The position numbers and the translations under genes are program-made. The notes beneath the pieces were generated by a model. It made no database searches, had not been told where the DNA came from, and was given only the letters and a program-made list of their open reading frames with translations. Positions 1 through 7,703 of a stretch of 35,087 bases of DNA are shown here, one piece after another. Source of the stretch: Chloroflexota bacterium (lineage in GTDB: Bacteria; Chloroflexota; Dehalococcoidia; Dehalococcoidales; UBA2162); assembly GCA_016190895.1 (NCBI GenBank), contig JACPPR010000061.1, positions 1 to 35,087 on the forward strand. The letters are read 5' to 3'. Positions within the stretch are counted from its first letter, which is position 1; each line of letters starts with the position of its first letter.

Positions 1-1
1 A

Positions 2-607
2 GCCACCGAAGCCCTGGACAGGCTGCGCACTACGGCGGAAAGTCACCACAGGGTGATGCTGCTTGAAGTGATGGGGCGGAATGCGGGCTGGATTGCCGTC
101 TTCGCCGGTATGGCCACCGGCGCTGATGCCATCCTTATTCCGGAGATTCCTCTCGATGATGCCGGGATTGAGCGATTGTGCCAGATGCTATTGGTGAGAA
201 GGTCGAGAGGCGTGAATTTCAGCGTCATGGCCGTCGCCGAAGGCACCAAGATACGGGGGGAAATAGTGTCTCAGGAGTTTCTCGAGACCCCGGGCGTGGG
301 ACATCGCCAGAGGCTGGGCGGAGTGGGCACGACTCTGGCTGACATTATAGAGCATAAAACAGGCCTGGAGACGCGCGTATCCACGCTCGGCTATATCCAG
401 AGGGGAGGCACGCCCGTAGCCTACGATAGGAGCCTGGCGACGGCCCTGGGCGTCAAAGCGGTGTCGCTTATCCAGAATAAGCAGCTCGGCCAGATGGCGG
501 CTCTTAAAGGTAACCGGATTTCCTGTACTCCCCTCTCTGAGGTCGCTGACGGTATCAAGACGGTCTATCTCAACGCCTATAGAACGGCAGCGAGGTTTTT
601 TGGATGA
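2..607 (+). CDS. pfkA: 6-phosphofructokinase, C-terminal part (5' end outside window)
   Basis: Frame is open from base 2 (ATEALDRLRTTAESHHRVMLLEVMGRNAGWIAVFAGMATGADAILIPE...GYIQRGGTPVAYDRSLATALG). TAESHHRV..EVMGR.AGWIA and LGYIQRGG are PFK motifs. Confidence 0.93.
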   Translation, partial: ATEALDRLRTTAESHHRVMLLEVMGRNAGWIAVFAGMATGADAILIPEIPLDDAGIERLCQMLLVRRSRGVNFSVMAVAEGTKIRGEIVSQEFLETPGVGHRQRLGGVGTTLADIIEHKTGLETRVSTLGYIQRGGTPVAYDRSLATALGVKAVSLIQNKQLGQMAALKGNRISCTPLSEVADGIKTVYLNAYRTAARFFG

Positions 608-722
608 GGGGGAAACATTGGAGCAAGCCTCACCACTCTCAGATTCTTCGTCCCGATAAAATCGGGACTCAGAATGACAGAAATATGTACTCTTGATACT
701 AGACCAATAAGAGTAGAAATGG

Positions 723-1502
723 GTGACTATGATGGAACGGATGCGTGCTAAGAGCCTCACCGAGATAAAATGTGAACCCAGCCCGAAGTGGGTGCGGGTG
801 ATGCTGGGTGGCAAGTTCATCGCTGATAGCAAACGGGTCAGGCTTTTATTTGCCGGCGGTTCGCCCCGTTACTACTTCCCCAAGGAAGATGTCCGGATGG
901 ATTTGCTGGAGCCAGCAGGAGATAATGAGCAAAACCCGCCCCTGGGCGAGGCTTCTTTCTGGACAGTGAGAGTCGGAGACCGTATCGCGACGAAAAGCGC
1001 CTGGACGTATACTCGGCCGGTGTCGGAATCGGTCGACCTGAGCGGTTACATTGCCTTCGATTGGAACAAGATGGACGCCTGGTTCGAGGAAGGGGAGGAG
1101 GTCTACGGACATCCTCACGACCCGTATAAGCGGATAGACGTCCTGGAGAGCGCCAGGCATGTGGAAGTGGTGGTATTGGGCGAAAAGGTGGCCGATACTC
1201 ACAAGCCCGTCATGCTCTTTGAGACCGGGCTGGTCACACGGTACTATTTACCCCGGCTCGATGTGCGGGAGGATTTGCTCGAACCCAGCGATACGACGAG
1301 CCTCTGCGCTTATAAAGGCAAAGCCGGTTATTACTCGGTAAGAGTGGGTGACAAGATTGCCCGGGATATTGCCTGGTACTACCGCTATCCGACCACGGAG
1401 GTCTCGAAGATAGCCGGGAAGATAGCTTTCTACAACGAGCGTGTCGATGCTCTCTACATCGACGGTCAACTGCAGGAGAAACCCAAGCCCCGGCGGGCTT
1501 GA
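723..1502 (+). CDS. DUF427-family protein with two DUF427-like repeats
   Basis: 259 aa; two internally similar halves (RLLFAGGSPRYYFPKEDVRMDLLEP / MLFETGLVTRYYLPRLDVREDLLEPSDTTSLCAYKGKAGYYSVRVGD). GTG start. Confidence 0.85.
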   Translation: MTMMERMRAKSLTEIKCEPSPKWVRVMLGGKFIADSKRVRLLFAGGSPRYYFPKEDVRMDLLEPAGDNEQNPPLGEASFWTVRVGDRIATKSAWTYTRPVSESVDLSGYIAFDWNKMDAWFEEGEEVYGHPHDPYKRIDVLESARHVEVVVLGEKVADTHKPVMLFETGLVTRYYLPRLDVREDLLEPSDTTSLCAYKGKAGYYSVRVGDKIARDIAWYYRYPTTEVSKIAGKIAFYNERVDALYIDGQLQEKPKPRRA

Positions 1503-1509
1503 TATTTTG
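1445..1509 (+). repeat. Direct repeat copy 1 (3' end of DUF427 gene)
   Basis: cgatgctctctacatcgacggtcaactgcaggagaaacccaagccccggcgggcttgatattttg; recurs at 5236-5298 with a 2-nt deletion and one substitution. Confidence 0.95.
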
Positions 1510-1538
1510 TCACCCTCCGGATGGTTCAGATGCAGAAC

Positions 1539-2030
1539 TTACCTGGAATGAGGAGCCTCTTCTTTCCGGGCCGTATCGCTTGACAAGGTATCGACAATCA
1601 GATTGACGGTCGATATGTGCTCTTGCCACATTTCCAACAGCGGGGTGAGTATCTTCTTTGCCGCAAGAACAGACTCTTTGAACTGAGTTCCTGTAGCTTT
1701 CTCGTGCAGGCAATGAGCCATGCACTCAGTAGCCTGAGTAAGCTCCCGTTTGATGTCATCATGTTGGCTCTTGATTATCCTGACTACGTTGGCATCGGTG
1801 TGGGAGGACAGGATATTTTCTTCCCTTTCGTCATGCTTCTCGGCGCCGCTTTCGAGATACCACAGCATGTTGTATAGATTGAAAGCCTTATCCTTCATGA
1901 ACTTTAGCTGCGTTTCCGGCGCATCGAGCGGAATAGCATCTGCCTGGCGAAGGCATTCCTTCACCTGGTTGATGTAGGCTCTAATAGCATCGTGCTCTCG
2001 CTTCAAATTCTGTAGCTCGGGAACAGTCAT
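1539..2030 (-). CDS. Hemerythrin-like (HHE) domain protein
   Basis: 163 aa; spaced His/acidic motifs (REHDAIRAYI, EKHDEREENIL, QHDDIKREL, WQEHIS) in a helical context. Confidence 0.7.
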   Translation of the reverse strand: MTVPELQNLKREHDAIRAYINQVKECLRQADAIPLDAPETQLKFMKDKAFNLYNMLWYLESGAEKHDEREENILSSHTDANVVRIIKSQHDDIKRELTQATECMAHCLHEKATGTQFKESVLAAKKILTPLLEMWQEHISTVNLIVDTLSSDTARKEEAPHSR

Positions 2031-2076
2031 AGTATGCCTCCCTGGAGAATTATCCTGTCATACCACGCTTTGCCTG

Positions 2077-2790
2077 TCACGCCGCCGGCGCACCGAATCT
2101 CTCCTCTCCTTCGAGTTTCTCCTTTTCCTCCGCTAGAGGATAAATGGTCAGTCTGTTTTCAACTTCTGTGATGCCGGGCATCTCCCGGGCTATTTTTTCG
2201 GCCTCCAGTTTTTCGATAAGAGCATGTACCGTTCCACTTAGAGTGATTTTGCCGTCCTGCACAGTGATATCGAGATGGCTTACGTGATGGGCTACCATCC
2301 GCTCGAAAGCCTTCACAATTCGCCCTTTGACATCGGACGGGGCCAGCCGCGGCTTGACTGTTATGTCATTAGTCACCTCCTTAGCGCCGTGTACGCTGCG
2401 GACGGTGGACCCGGCCTCTTCTTTCTGTCTTGGCCACTGGACCTCTCCGACGAGTGTGACCCTGCCGTATCTAACGACCACCTTTACCTGGTCGGGCGGG
2501 ACAGCCGGGTTCAGAGCAATGGCTGCGCAAGCGGCCTCCGCCAGGTCAAAATCATTGCGCTCAGGTTGGGATGGGGAGCGAACCCTTATATTCTGGACTA
2601 CTCCTCTTACCTCCGGAATACTGGCTGCAGTTTCTTCCGCAGCCATAGCATCACTGAAGTTATCAACATAACCGCTGAGCGTGACGATGGCATCTCTGAC
2701 AGCAACCCCGATGGCGACAGGATTAGTTATCCCGGTTTCCCAACGCAGTTCATCCATGATTCTCAACCTGATTTCTTCATCTCTTTTCAT
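2077..2790 (-). CDS. BON-domain protein (three BON-like repeats)
   Basis: 237 aa; repeated VTLSGYVDNFSDAMAAEETAASIPEVRGVVQNI / VTLVGEVQWPRQKEEAGSTVRSVHGAKEVTNDI / ITLSGTVHALIEKLEAEKIAREMPGITEVENRL. Confidence 0.9.
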   Translation of the reverse strand: MKRDEEIRLRIMDELRWETGITNPVAIGVAVRDAIVTLSGYVDNFSDAMAAEETAASIPEVRGVVQNIRVRSPSQPERNDFDLAEAACAAIALNPAVPPDQVKVVVRYGRVTLVGEVQWPRQKEEAGSTVRSVHGAKEVTNDITVKPRLAPSDVKGRIVKAFERMVAHHVSHLDITVQDGKITLSGTVHALIEKLEAEKIAREMPGITEVENRLTIYPLAEEKEKLEGEERFGAPAA

Positions 2791-2825
2791 TGTGTACCTC
2801 CTTGGAAGTACTTAGCCGTTCTGTG

Positions 2826-3179
2826 CTAAACCGCCACGGGTTCACAGATCAGAGTCAGCGGTTCTACGTCTTTGCGGCGCCGTCGTGCCCACTCGCAAAG
2901 GTCTTCGGCGTGCTGTACATTTTCCCCACAGAGACTCATTTCTTCCTCGAGGCGGAGACTACGTGCTTCGGTCTGGATAGCCTCTAAGAGCTCGTGGTCC
3001 GCTTTGTCCCCCTCCATTGGCAAGGTTTCCTCGCAGTATCCCTCGATGGTCATCAGGTGCTTTCTGATGCAGTAGTCTCCGCCCACGGTATAGGGACACG
3101 TACGGCTGACGGCATGGTCTTGGAGCAGCAGGAGCTGTTTGATTAGCTGGTCATACTGGTATTTCTGAATGGGTTTCAT
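2826..3179 (-). CDS. Small Cys-containing protein of unknown function
   Basis: 117 aa ORF with a GGAGG-type RBS upstream of its ATG; same strand as and adjacent to the BON gene. No family recognised. Confidence 0.65.
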   Translation of the reverse strand: MKPIQKYQYDQLIKQLLLLQDHAVSRTCPYTVGGDYCIRKHLMTIEGYCEETLPMEGDKADHELLEAIQTEARSLRLEEEMSLCGENVQHAEDLCEWARRRRKDVEPLTLICEPVAV

Positions 3180-3238
3180 ATCATGCCTCCTTCCCGTCTC
3201 GCTCTTTCGGTTCCATTTTCATTATAGTCCGCGCTGCA

Positions 3239-3282
3239 TTAGAAACACGTCAGAAAAATGTTAGAACTGTGTTAGAAATTGC
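3239..3282. promoter_or_regulatory. Four tandem 11-bp direct repeats (TYAGAAnnnnn), candidate OmpR/PhoB-type operator
   Basis: TTAGAAACACG / TCAGAAAAATG / TTAGAACTGTG / TTAGAAATTGC start at 3239, 3250, 3261, 3272, i.e. exact 11-bp spacing, in the divergent intergenic region upstream of the histidine kinase. Confidence 0.55.
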
Positions 3283-3420
3283 CTATTCGGAATACCGAAG
3301 ATGCTTTTGCTGGAATTGTGGCTACTTAAGCGTTATACTTAACTATTAGATAGTGTCGATATGCATTTAATTCCACAGAATGCACACCAGTCCTTCTCTT
3401 GTGACTGAGGAGCGACAAAA

Positions 3421-4476
3421 GTGGAATCCGTATTTGAAAACTTCCACGATGGCGTGATGACCATCGACGCTGCCCGCAAGATTACTGCCTTCAACGCCGC
3501 TATGGAGAGCCTTACCGGCTACGCGCGAGAGGAAGTCGTGGGTAAAGAATGCTCGGTGGTTCTCGAATTGCGGGGCGGCGAAGGAACAAGCCCGTGTTCG
3601 ACTCAATGTCCGTTGTCGCTCGCTTCGAAGGAGAGCGGCCAACTTTTCGAGCAGCAGGGTAGTATCAGGATAAAAGACATGCGCCGAATCAACGTGAATC
3701 TGCTTTACTCAGTGGCGCGGTCTCCCCGAGGCAGGCCCACCAGCGCCGTGGCAATCGTGCGAGAAGAGTCAGCTTCGAGGCAAGTCGACGCTCTCAGCGA
3801 GACTTTCCTGGCAATGCTGGGGCACGAACTGCAGACCCCGCTTTCTATCATCAAGGGTTATGCCAGCACTCTGGTGCGGAGGACCGTTGAACGAAACGAT
3901 GACCTGTTATCCCAGGGGCTTAAGGTCATCGAGGAGGAATGCGACCATCTAAGCCGTATGGTGAATAAACTCCTCTTCGCTTCGCGCATTTCAACTGGCA
4001 CCGCAACACTGGAAAAGGAGGCAATCAATATGGCCGGCCTGGTCCGGAGGGTGGTCTACCGGTTGAAGCGCCTGAGCGGTAACCACACCTTCGAAACTCG
4101 CTTCGCCCGGGACTTCCCTCCGGTGGTGGCTGACCCGGGACTAATGGAACAGGTAGTCAGCAATCTAGTGGAAAACGCCATCAAGTATTCTCCCCAGGGC
4201 GGGAAGATAAAAATCTCCGGAAGCTGGGAGAATGGGCTGGCCAGGATAATCGTCAGCGATGAGGGAGTAGGTATCCCCGCCGATAGAATGGAGCATCTTT
4301 TCACTCGCTTCGATGGTGTGCAAGATGGGAGAATGCGTCTGGCGAAGGGCACGGGACTGGGACTATATATCTGCAAGGCTATCATCGAGGCGCATAAGGG
4401 CACCATCGAGGCAACTAGCCAACCGAGGAAAGGCTCGCAGTTTACTTTCAGCTTGCCCGTTGAGGAAGATACCTGA
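3421..4476 (+). CDS. PAS-domain sensor histidine kinase, predicted soluble
   Basis: 351 aa; PAS, HisKA (FLAMLGHELQTPLSIIKGYAS), HATPase N/G boxes (LVENAIKYSPQGG, DEGVGIP, GTGLGLYICK); no obvious TM segment. GTG start. Confidence 0.93.
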   Translation: MESVFENFHDGVMTIDAARKITAFNAAMESLTGYAREEVVGKECSVVLELRGGEGTSPCSTQCPLSLASKESGQLFEQQGSIRIKDMRRINVNLLYSVARSPRGRPTSAVAIVREESASRQVDALSETFLAMLGHELQTPLSIIKGYASTLVRRTVERNDDLLSQGLKVIEEECDHLSRMVNKLLFASRISTGTATLEKEAINMAGLVRRVVYRLKRLSGNHTFETRFARDFPPVVADPGLMEQVVSNLVENAIKYSPQGGKIKISGSWENGLARIIVSDEGVGIPADRMEHLFTRFDGVQDGRMRLAKGTGLGLYICKAIIEAHKGTIEATSQPRKGSQFTFSLPVEEDT

Positions 4477-4496
4477 CGTGCTGAGGCTATGAACCA

Positions 4497-5198
4497 ATGG
4501 ATGAGACTATACTGATTGTAGATGATGAACCTCGTGTTATCCAGCTTGTCCAGACTAATCTGGAGATGGAGGGGTTTCGCGTTGTCAACGCCGCTAGCGG
4601 GTATCAAGCGCTGGAAAAAGTTTCAAAGGACTTGCCCGACCTGGTAGTGCTCGATATCATGATGCCGGAAATGGACGGCTTCGAAACATTGCAGCGAATC
4701 AGGCAAATTTCCCAGGTGCCGGTCATTTTCCTGAGCGTCAGAGGGCAGGAGCTTGACCAGGTGAAAGGATTAGACTTGGGCGCCGACGACTACGTTACTA
4801 AGCCGTTCAGCATCAAGGAACTGGTATCGAGAATGAAGGCGGTCTTGAGAAGGACAAGAGCCAAGCCGAGCGGTGAAGGACAGGAAGTTGTCGTGGATGA
4901 TGAGTTACGAATAGACTTCAACCAGCGTGTTGTCGTGGCGCGCGGCCAGGAGGTAAGGCTGAGGCCGACAGAATACCGTCTCCTCTACCAGTTGGTGACA
5001 AACGCCGGGCGGTTGCTGACGCATGGCACTTTACTCTCCCGGGTCTGGGGCCCCGAGTACCGTGATGAAGACCAGTACGTCCGCCTCTATATCAACTATT
5101 TAAGACGTAAAATCGAAAAAGACCCGAAAAACCCGAAATATATTCTAAGCGAGAGGGGTCTCGGCTACAGGTTCAAAGGGTTCGGGCGGCGGGCATGA
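4497..5198 (+). CDS. OmpR/PhoB-family response regulator
   Basis: Receiver domain (ILIVDDEP..LVVLDIMMPEMDG..VTKPFSIKEL) and winged-helix C-terminus (LRPTEYRLLYQLVTNAGRLLTHGTLLSRVWG..YVRLYINYLRRKIEKDP). Confidence 0.96.
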   Translation: MDETILIVDDEPRVIQLVQTNLEMEGFRVVNAASGYQALEKVSKDLPDLVVLDIMMPEMDGFETLQRIRQISQVPVIFLSVRGQELDQVKGLDLGADDYVTKPFSIKELVSRMKAVLRRTRAKPSGEGQEVVVDDELRIDFNQRVVVARGQEVRLRPTEYRLLYQLVTNAGRLLTHGTLLSRVWGPEYRDEDQYVRLYINYLRRKIEKDPKNPKYILSERGLGYRFKGFGRRA

Positions 5199-5235
5199 CG
5201 CAATGTGTGTAAAACGAGGTAGCCTCTGAGCATAC

Positions 5236-5298
5236 CGATGCTCTACATCGACGGTCAGCTGCAGGAGAAACCCAAGCCCCGGCGGGCTTGATATTTTG
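5236..5298 (+). repeat. Direct repeat copy 2 (orphan duplicate of the DUF427 gene 3' end)
   Basis: cgatgctctacatcgacggtcagctgcaggagaaacccaagccccggcgggcttgatattttg, directly after the response regulator gene and not part of a DUF427 ORF. Confidence 0.95.
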
Positions 5299-5326
5299 AC
5301 CCGCTACCCACCCGGGTCAAAATATC
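5290..5326. terminator. Perfect 14-bp stem / 9-nt loop hairpin
   Basis: GATATTTTGACCCG-ctacccacc-CGGGTCAAAATATC between the convergent response regulator and PL7 genes. No following T-tract. Confidence 0.5.
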
Positions 5327-5440
5327 AGTAGCTTATTACTTGGATGCAACAGAATTGTCACGAATGTCCATCCACATGATTAGTTTTCCAAGGTTTCCAC
5401 GATGTTGGGGTTTGAATTCTTGCCGCGGCGGTCGGCATTG

Positions 5441-7588
5441 TCAAACGAGCCTTTTTCTCGCGAAGCGGAAAGCCAATCCGATTACTGCTAAGGCAGGAAG
5501 ACCGATGATGATGCCCGGAATCGGCGTGGGGTTCGCATCAGACTGTGTTCTGGGTGCCGAGGCCTGCTCTGAAGCCCTTAGACCCGTCTCGGGAGCTAGC
5601 ATTACATCAGCAGCAGGTGGCTCAGGAACAGCGGCAGGTGACAATGCCGGAACTGGAAGGACCGGAACCGGTGTCTGAACGGCCTCAGAAGAGAGTGGTG
5701 GAGCGAGAGTCAGCGTGGGTTCGGGCACGGGTTCAGACTTCGGAGGCTCAGGTGCGAGCGTTGTCGTCGGCTCCTGGCTTGGTGTGGGAATTGGTGCCGG
5801 CGCCGGAGCAGGCGCTAGTGACAGCAGGGCATAGGTGGAGAAGTGGCTTATCGGGGCTGAAGCAGCTTTAGCTTCAGAATTTACTGAGGTCGCCAGATTT
5901 TCCCACTCGGAGCCGTTCCAGAAGCTAATGACAAGGCTATCCTCGGCAACTCCGGCCGGCAGCCTGGCCGGGTCATAATTCAGAGTAAGAGTTATCGGCG
6001 GGCTGAAAGTAGCGCCGCTCGGACCCAGGTCGTAGGCCAGAACAATGGCATTAAGGGATGGAGGCATTGGCAACGAGGACGTCGGCTCCGCAGTCAGCGA
6101 GGCTATCGGCTGATTGTTGGCGCCGAGCATTTGGGTACTGAAGGCAATATCGAGGCTCAGCAAGCCGTCTGAACTGTTCAAAGAAGTTGCGGCCATGGCA
6201 TGTCCCAGGGCGCCTATCGGCAGCGAGCCGCTCAGACCGATGAGGCTGACTGTTGGCAAACCCCCACCGCCGCCACCCATAGTTCCGCCACCGCTACTGA
6301 AGCCTCCCCCGCCTGCTTGCGGTAAAGGGGCAACTGGTGCAGTAGGCGTTGTCGGTACGGGAACCGATGCAGCAGGGGCAGCAGGCACGGTGGTCGTAAC
6401 CGATGAGGCAGGCGCTGTTGGTGCGGTAGGCACTGTGGATGAGGTAGCCGCAGCCGTAGTAAACGTAAGGTCGCCTGTGACAGCCGTATTGCCCGCCGCA
6501 TCCCTGGAGGTGACCCGGTAATGGTAGGCGGTCGCCGGGGCAAGTCCTGTCAGAGTAAGGCTGTGGCTGCCGACCAGAGTCGGTGCGGACTGGCTTGAGC
6601 CATAGGTAGCGGACGGCCCGTAATCGATAAAGGAGTCGGCAGCTTCATTCGTCTGCCAGGTGATGGTTGCTGAGGTGTCGCTGATTCCCGATGCTGTAAC
6701 GTTAGAAAGAGTTGGGGGTGTAGTGTCGGGGGAAGCCCTTTGATGTGTTACCCAAAGGCCATAAATATATACTTCTCCGTAATTGTTACTGGTATCATCC
6801 GTTTCCGTAGAGGTATTAGCCTGAGTATAAGCTCCGGCTTTAAAATAATTCCCGGGGCCGTTCCTGCTCAAGGTGTAAGCCGGCGTCGAACTTCCGTTGT
6901 AATAAATTTCTATCTGTCCGTTGGCCGCCACGAATTTGACGTTGAATCTTTTACCCAATGTGTAGTTGGAATCCAGTGTCGGACCGGCTGAGCCGTTGAT
7001 ATCGATGAATAGGTTCGGATATTCAAGGCGGATAACAATCACGTCGTCGACTGAGTCGTGGATTTGTCCGACCACGATATGTCTTTTGGTTTTCGGCACG
7101 GCAGTCACCGCCTGGTCGATATACATTGTGTGTACCCCCGAAGTGGTGGACCAGCTAGCCTTACTCGTTCCGTTCATTTCACGGAGTTCGGAACGCGGGT
7201 ATTTAGAACCGCTGGTTGTCACTCCGTTGACGGGCGCTCTGAACTGCACTCCGTTGCCGGAAGAGTTAACGAGAAAGTACGGGTCAATTGAATATGTGTC
7301 CAGTGCGGGCTGTTTGATTTCTCTAACACTTCCTTGAGTTCCAATTGGAAGTTGTAGCTTCCAATTGGCAAGATTCAAGATTTCCGAAGAGTAAATAGCA
7401 GATGATGCTCCCGCTGCCTGCGCCTGGTCGTCCGGGTTGACATAAAGAACGTTTGCCGCGGCTAGCGCCGCTTGAGGGACTGGATTGAGCAAAGAAGCTC
7501 CCAGAGTCAAAAGGGCCGACAGGGTGAAGAGAAATCTGAACTTAGCAGACCTGAAAAACGAGAGAAACAAGCAACCACCTCCCCACAA
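5441..7588 (-). CDS. Secreted, membrane-anchored PL7-type (alginate lyase-like) polysaccharide lyase with Fn3-like domain and C-terminal TM anchor
   Basis: 715 aa; N-terminal signal-like segment; LNLANWKLQLPIG, PRSELREM, VVGQIHDS, YFKAGAYTQ motifs typical of alginate lyase family 2/PL7; Fn3-like DTTPPTLSNVTASGISDTSATITWQTNEAADSFIDYG; Pro/Thr and Gly-rich linkers; terminal GIIIGLPALAVIGLAFRFARKRLV. Confidence 0.85.
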   Translation of the reverse strand: MWGGGCLFLSFFRSAKFRFLFTLSALLTLGASLLNPVPQAALAAANVLYVNPDDQAQAAGASSAIYSSEILNLANWKLQLPIGTQGSVREIKQPALDTYSIDPYFLVNSSGNGVQFRAPVNGVTTSGSKYPRSELREMNGTSKASWSTTSGVHTMYIDQAVTAVPKTKRHIVVGQIHDSVDDVIVIRLEYPNLFIDINGSAGPTLDSNYTLGKRFNVKFVAANGQIEIYYNGSSTPAYTLSRNGPGNYFKAGAYTQANTSTETDDTSNNYGEVYIYGLWVTHQRASPDTTPPTLSNVTASGISDTSATITWQTNEAADSFIDYGPSATYGSSQSAPTLVGSHSLTLTGLAPATAYHYRVTSRDAAGNTAVTGDLTFTTAAATSSTVPTAPTAPASSVTTTVPAAPAASVPVPTTPTAPVAPLPQAGGGGFSSGGGTMGGGGGGLPTVSLIGLSGSLPIGALGHAMAATSLNSSDGLLSLDIAFSTQMLGANNQPIASLTAEPTSSLPMPPSLNAIVLAYDLGPSGATFSPPITLTLNYDPARLPAGVAEDSLVISFWNGSEWENLATSVNSEAKAASAPISHFSTYALLSLAPAPAPAPIPTPSQEPTTTLAPEPPKSEPVPEPTLTLAPPLSSEAVQTPVPVLPVPALSPAAVPEPPAADVMLAPETGLRASEQASAPRTQSDANPTPIPGIIIGLPALAVIGLAFRFARKRLV

Positions 7589-7703
7589 CTTCCACTGCGC
7601 TGACGGATAAAAAGGACATGCGTGGATTTGACATTAAATGACATCTAATTTTACTTCGCCACGCTCTATTTTTATGTGATTTTTGTCACCCGCTACCGTC
7701 CCC

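Noticed and set aside
188-832. 214-aa minus-strand ORF
   Set aside because: Antisense to the clear phosphofructokinase frame and the DUF427 start, with no recognisable domain; shadow ORF.
6114-6521. 135-aa plus-strand Pro/Val/Gly-rich ORF
   Set aside because: Antisense to the Gly-rich and Pro/Thr linkers of the PL7 protein; low-complexity shadow.
7628-7644. tgacattaaatgacat direct repeat upstream of the PL7 gene as a Pho-box-like site
   Set aside because: Only two units at 10-bp spacing, not the 11 bp expected, and dissimilar to the array at 3239-3282.
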